Below are positions 61,913 to 64,000 of a DNA stretch of 64,000 nucleotides, piece after piece. The notes beneath the pieces are model-generated. The model did not search any database, was not told the origin of the DNA, and worked only from the letters and a program-made list of their open reading frames with translations. The stretch lies in assembly GCA_035192965.1 (NCBI GenBank), contig CP136571.1, forward strand, positions 2,994,501 through 3,058,500, written 5' to 3'. The stretch comes from Fuscovulum sp. (GTDB lineage Bacteria > Pseudomonadota > Alphaproteobacteria > Rhodobacterales > Rhodobacteraceae). Position 1 is the first letter of the stretch. Every line of letters starts with the position of its first letter. The position numbers were made by a program, and so were the translations under genes.

Positions 61913-64000
61913 TCCGGCAGCGCGACAGCCGGCAAGGATAGCCCCGCGACGACTGTCGTGGCGGACCATATCCGTCTGTCGCCCTGTGTGACCTGAACGC
62001 GCAGCCCTGAAGTGGCGTCCACGATGGCAATCGTGCCGCTTTGGTCCAGCAGGTCCGTGTCGATCAACAGACAGGGGCCTCTCCTCTCCGCCACCTCGTG
62101 AACAACCACCACCGCATGGCTCTGACAGGCCCCCGGTGGCGCCGTACCCCCCTTCGCCACCAGCAGCCCTGTCCGGCCCGCAAAGGGAAAGACCCGCCCG
62201 CCCTCGCCCTCAACGAACCCCGGTCGCCCCGCGGCAGCCTCCTGACCCGCCAGATCACCATCATTCTCCAGCCAGTTCGCCACCATGAACCCCGCCCCGC
62301 GCGCGGATGAAATCGCTCGCCCCTCCGGCCCCATCACCCCAACCATCCCCCCCGCGCCGATCAGAACCACGGGCCGCGCGGCCTGCGCCCAGATCACCAG
62401 CGCCGCCACCACTGCCACCCCGCCGCCCCAGCGCAGCCGCCCCGGCCACAACACCACCCAGCACAGCCCCAGCGTCAGCATCGGCAGCACCACAGCAGGC
62501 GGCGCGGGTATGGCGGTCACCGCCCCCTCCAGCGCGGCCACCTCATGCGCAACATACAGGATCCAGCGGCATCCCTGCTCCATCACCCATAGCGGCAACC
62601 CGGCAAGCCCGAATGGTGCCATCACCGCCGCCATCGCCCCGGCGGGCATCACCACCATCCCCATCACCGGCCCCGTCAGCAGGTTCGCCACCAGCCCATA
62701 ATCCGTGAACCGGTTGAAATGCGCCGCCGCATAGGGGGCCGTCGCCACCCCGCCCAGTATCGATGACAACACCAGCGCCACCCCCATTTGCACCCAGCGC
62801 GGCCATTGCCCCGGCTCCAGCCGATCCGTCATCGCGGCAAAGCCTACGATCAGCGCCACGGTTGCGGCAAAGCTCATCTGAAACCCCGGTGACAGCAGCG
62901 CCTCGGGTTGCCATAGCAGCAGGATCATGCCCGCAATCGCCACTGACCGCAGCGTGATCGCCCGGCGGTCCAGCAGCACCGCCACCAGCATCACCGCCAC
63001 CATGATGAAAGCACGCTCCGTCGCCACATTCGACCCCGACAGCGCCAGATAAAAGGCCGCCACCCCCAGCGACACAACCGCCGCCACCTTCTTGCTGTTG
63101 ATCCGCAACGCCACCGGCGGCACCAACGCCAGCCCATAGCGCAACAGCGCAAAGACAAAGGCGATCAGGAAGGCCATGTTCATCCCGGAAATCGCAAGCA
63201 GATGCGCCAGGCTCGAATCCCGCAACGCCTCCACCGCCTCACGCGATAGGCCGGATCTGTCTCCCGTCAGCACGCCCGCCGCAAAGGCCCCGGCATCACC
63301 CGCAATCTCCGCCCGGATTGCAGCTGACAGAAAGGCGCGCAACCGCCCCACCCGCGCCTCACCCGGCGCGGGCTCCTGCCACAACAGCACCGGGTGGCGG
63401 GTATAGCCCACCGCGCCCAACCCTTCAAAGAACGCCATGCGGCGAAAATCAAAGGCCCCCGGTTCCACCGGCCCCTGCGGCGGCGACAGGAACGCCGTCG
63501 CCATCACCACCGATCCCGGCACCGGATCCAGCCAGCGCTGATCCCCCTGTAATGACAGCCGGATATGGGCCGGGGTGGCAGTGGGCGGCTCCTCCTCCAA
63601 CCAGACCCGGTCCAAGGTGATCCGCAGCGCCCCCGCCTGTGACCGGTCCACCTCGACAATCCGGCCCGTCACCGCACCATAGAACTCCGCCTCCAATATC
63701 GGGGCCGCCACGAAATGGACCCGCAGGCCACAGGCCAGAAAACCACCCAGCACGCAGGCCGCAAAGAGGGCCAGCGGCTGAACCGGCTCCCACAGACGAT
63801 GCAGCAGCCCAATCAGCGCAATACCGGCTCCGATCCCCGCATAGGCCCACAAACCCGGTTCCTCGCGCAGGCCGAACCAGACCCCGATGCCAATCCCAAT
63901 CCCCACTGGCACAAAGGCGAACAGCTGCCCGCGCAGCCCGGCAAGGCCCAGCATCCCCTTGCCCGCCAAGGCACCCACCCCCACCACCTTGTTTCCCGCC
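61906..64000 (-). CDS. comEC: ComEC/Rec2-family DNA-uptake membrane protein (5' end at window edge)
   Basis: About 693 residues are visible from a GTG at 63987, but the frame stays open to 64000, so the true start may be outside. After N-terminal helices and a DUF4131-like soluble segment ([21 protein letters not shown] in two strands), the competence domain shows [20 protein letters not shown] and many helices. The C-terminus (from about 560) lacks the metallo-beta-lactamase HxHxDH motif, so nuclease activity of the full-length ComEC type is doubtful. It forms the inner-membrane channel for transforming DNA in competent bacteria; whether this organism is competent is unknown. Confidence 0.9.
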   Translation of the reverse strand, partial: AGNKVVGVGALAGKGMLGLAGLRGQLFAFVPVGIGIGIGVWFGLREEPGLWAYAGIGAGIALIGLLHRLWEPVQPLALFAACVLGGFLACGLRVHFVAAPILEAEFYGAVTGRIVEVDRSQAGALRITLDRVWLEEEPPTATPAHIRLSLQGDQRWLDPVPGSVVMATAFLSPPQGPVEPGAFDFRRMAFFEGLGAVGYTRHPVLLWQEPAPGEARVGRLRAFLSAAIRAEIAGDAGAFAAGVLTGDRSGLSREAVEALRDSSLAHLLAISGMNMAFLIAFVFALLRYGLALVPPVALRINSKKVAAVVSLGVAAFYLALSGSNVATERAFIMVAVMLVAVLLDRRAITLRSVAIAGMILLLWQPEALLSPGFQMSFAATVALIVGFAAMTDRLEPGQWPRWVQMGVALVLSSILGGVATAPYAAAHFNRFTDYGLVANLLTGPVMGMVVMPAGAMAAVMAPFGLAGLPLWVMEQGCRWILYVAHEVAALEGAVTAIPAPPAVVLPMLTLGLCWVVLWPGRLRWGGGVAVVAALVIWAQAARPVVLIGAGGMVGVMGPEGRAISSARGAGFMVANWLENDGDLAGQEAAAGRPGFVEGEGGRVFPFAGRTGLLVAKGGTAPPGACQSHAVVVVHEVAERRGPCLLIDTDLLDQSGTIAIVDATSGLRVQVTQGDRRIWSATTVVAGLSLPAVALPDQ

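Overview
The window is about 64 kb of high-GC chromosome, and every recognisable gene fits an alphaproteobacterium of the Rhodobacteraceae/Paracoccaceae group. The evidence is the xsc/tauR/tpa and SoeABC taurine module, an ECF42-type sigma factor with a DGPF partner, a direct-repeat GAAC-N7-GAAC LexA box, trpG-D-C followed by moaC-moeA-lexA with a convergent comEC, and an RTX protein ending in a Hint domain. No phage, IS element, CRISPR array or rRNA operon was seen. Two tRNA genes are present, Cys(GCA) and Pro(TGG).

Layout, left to right. (1) 1-4087, minus: a very large RTX/Hint protein cut by the window edge, with a possible coupled leader ORF. (2) 4.5-13.4 kb: a myo-inositol (or related cyclitol) catabolic island. 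It has a LacI-type regulator, a minus-strand operon (two Gfo/Idh/MocA dehydrogenases around a TIM-barrel isomerase/dehydratase) and a divergent plus-strand operon iolD-iolC-iolB-aldolase. A perfect 16-bp palindrome sits in the divergent promoter. (3) 13.4-15.4 kb: ECF42-like sigma factor, YciI/DGPF protein and a small membrane protein. (4) 15.8-23.6 kb: a hybrid histidine kinase with a periplasmic sensor, an SDR, a TauE/SafE permease and a MoxR-ATPase/VWA-protein pair. (5) 23.6-36 kb: taurine/sulfoacetaldehyde dissimilation. Tpa makes sulfoacetaldehyde, Xsc releases acetyl phosphate plus sulfite, AckA recovers ATP, SoeABC oxidises sulfite, and a TauE-type permease may export it. TauR is the likely regulator: paired direct repeats with the core CTGGNCYTAW (about two helical turns apart) lie before xsc, before tpa and at the start of tauR.

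(6) 36.4-49.6 kb: a TerC/DUF475 membrane protein behind a structured leader, a ThuA/ThuB-like pair, tRNA-Cys, a histidine phosphatase, threonine degradation (kbl-tdh with an XRE-cupin regulator), selO, tRNA-Pro, a DUF192 protein, a two-domain cold-shock protein, pdxH, fabI, a LysE exporter and gpt. (7) 49.9-64 kb: an aminotransferase, a PpiD-like foldase, trpE, a convergent divergent-polysaccharide-deacetylase gene, trpG-trpD-trpC-moaC-moeA, lexA and comEC (5' end at the window edge).

The most unusual non-coding signal is a set of hairpin arrays. At 26.0, 49.65 and 54.6-54.9 kb, four or five near-perfect inverted repeats sit side by side. At the first two sites nearly all have the same trinucleotide loop (ACG on one side, CGT on the other), while the stem sequences differ but stay fully paired. 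Other repeats are a GTATGCACAG/GTCTGCAC element (32.7 and 55.1 kb) and a TTCATCTTGG/AAATACCC element (34.4 and 42.7 kb).

All assignments come from reading the sequence and from family knowledge; no database search was run.
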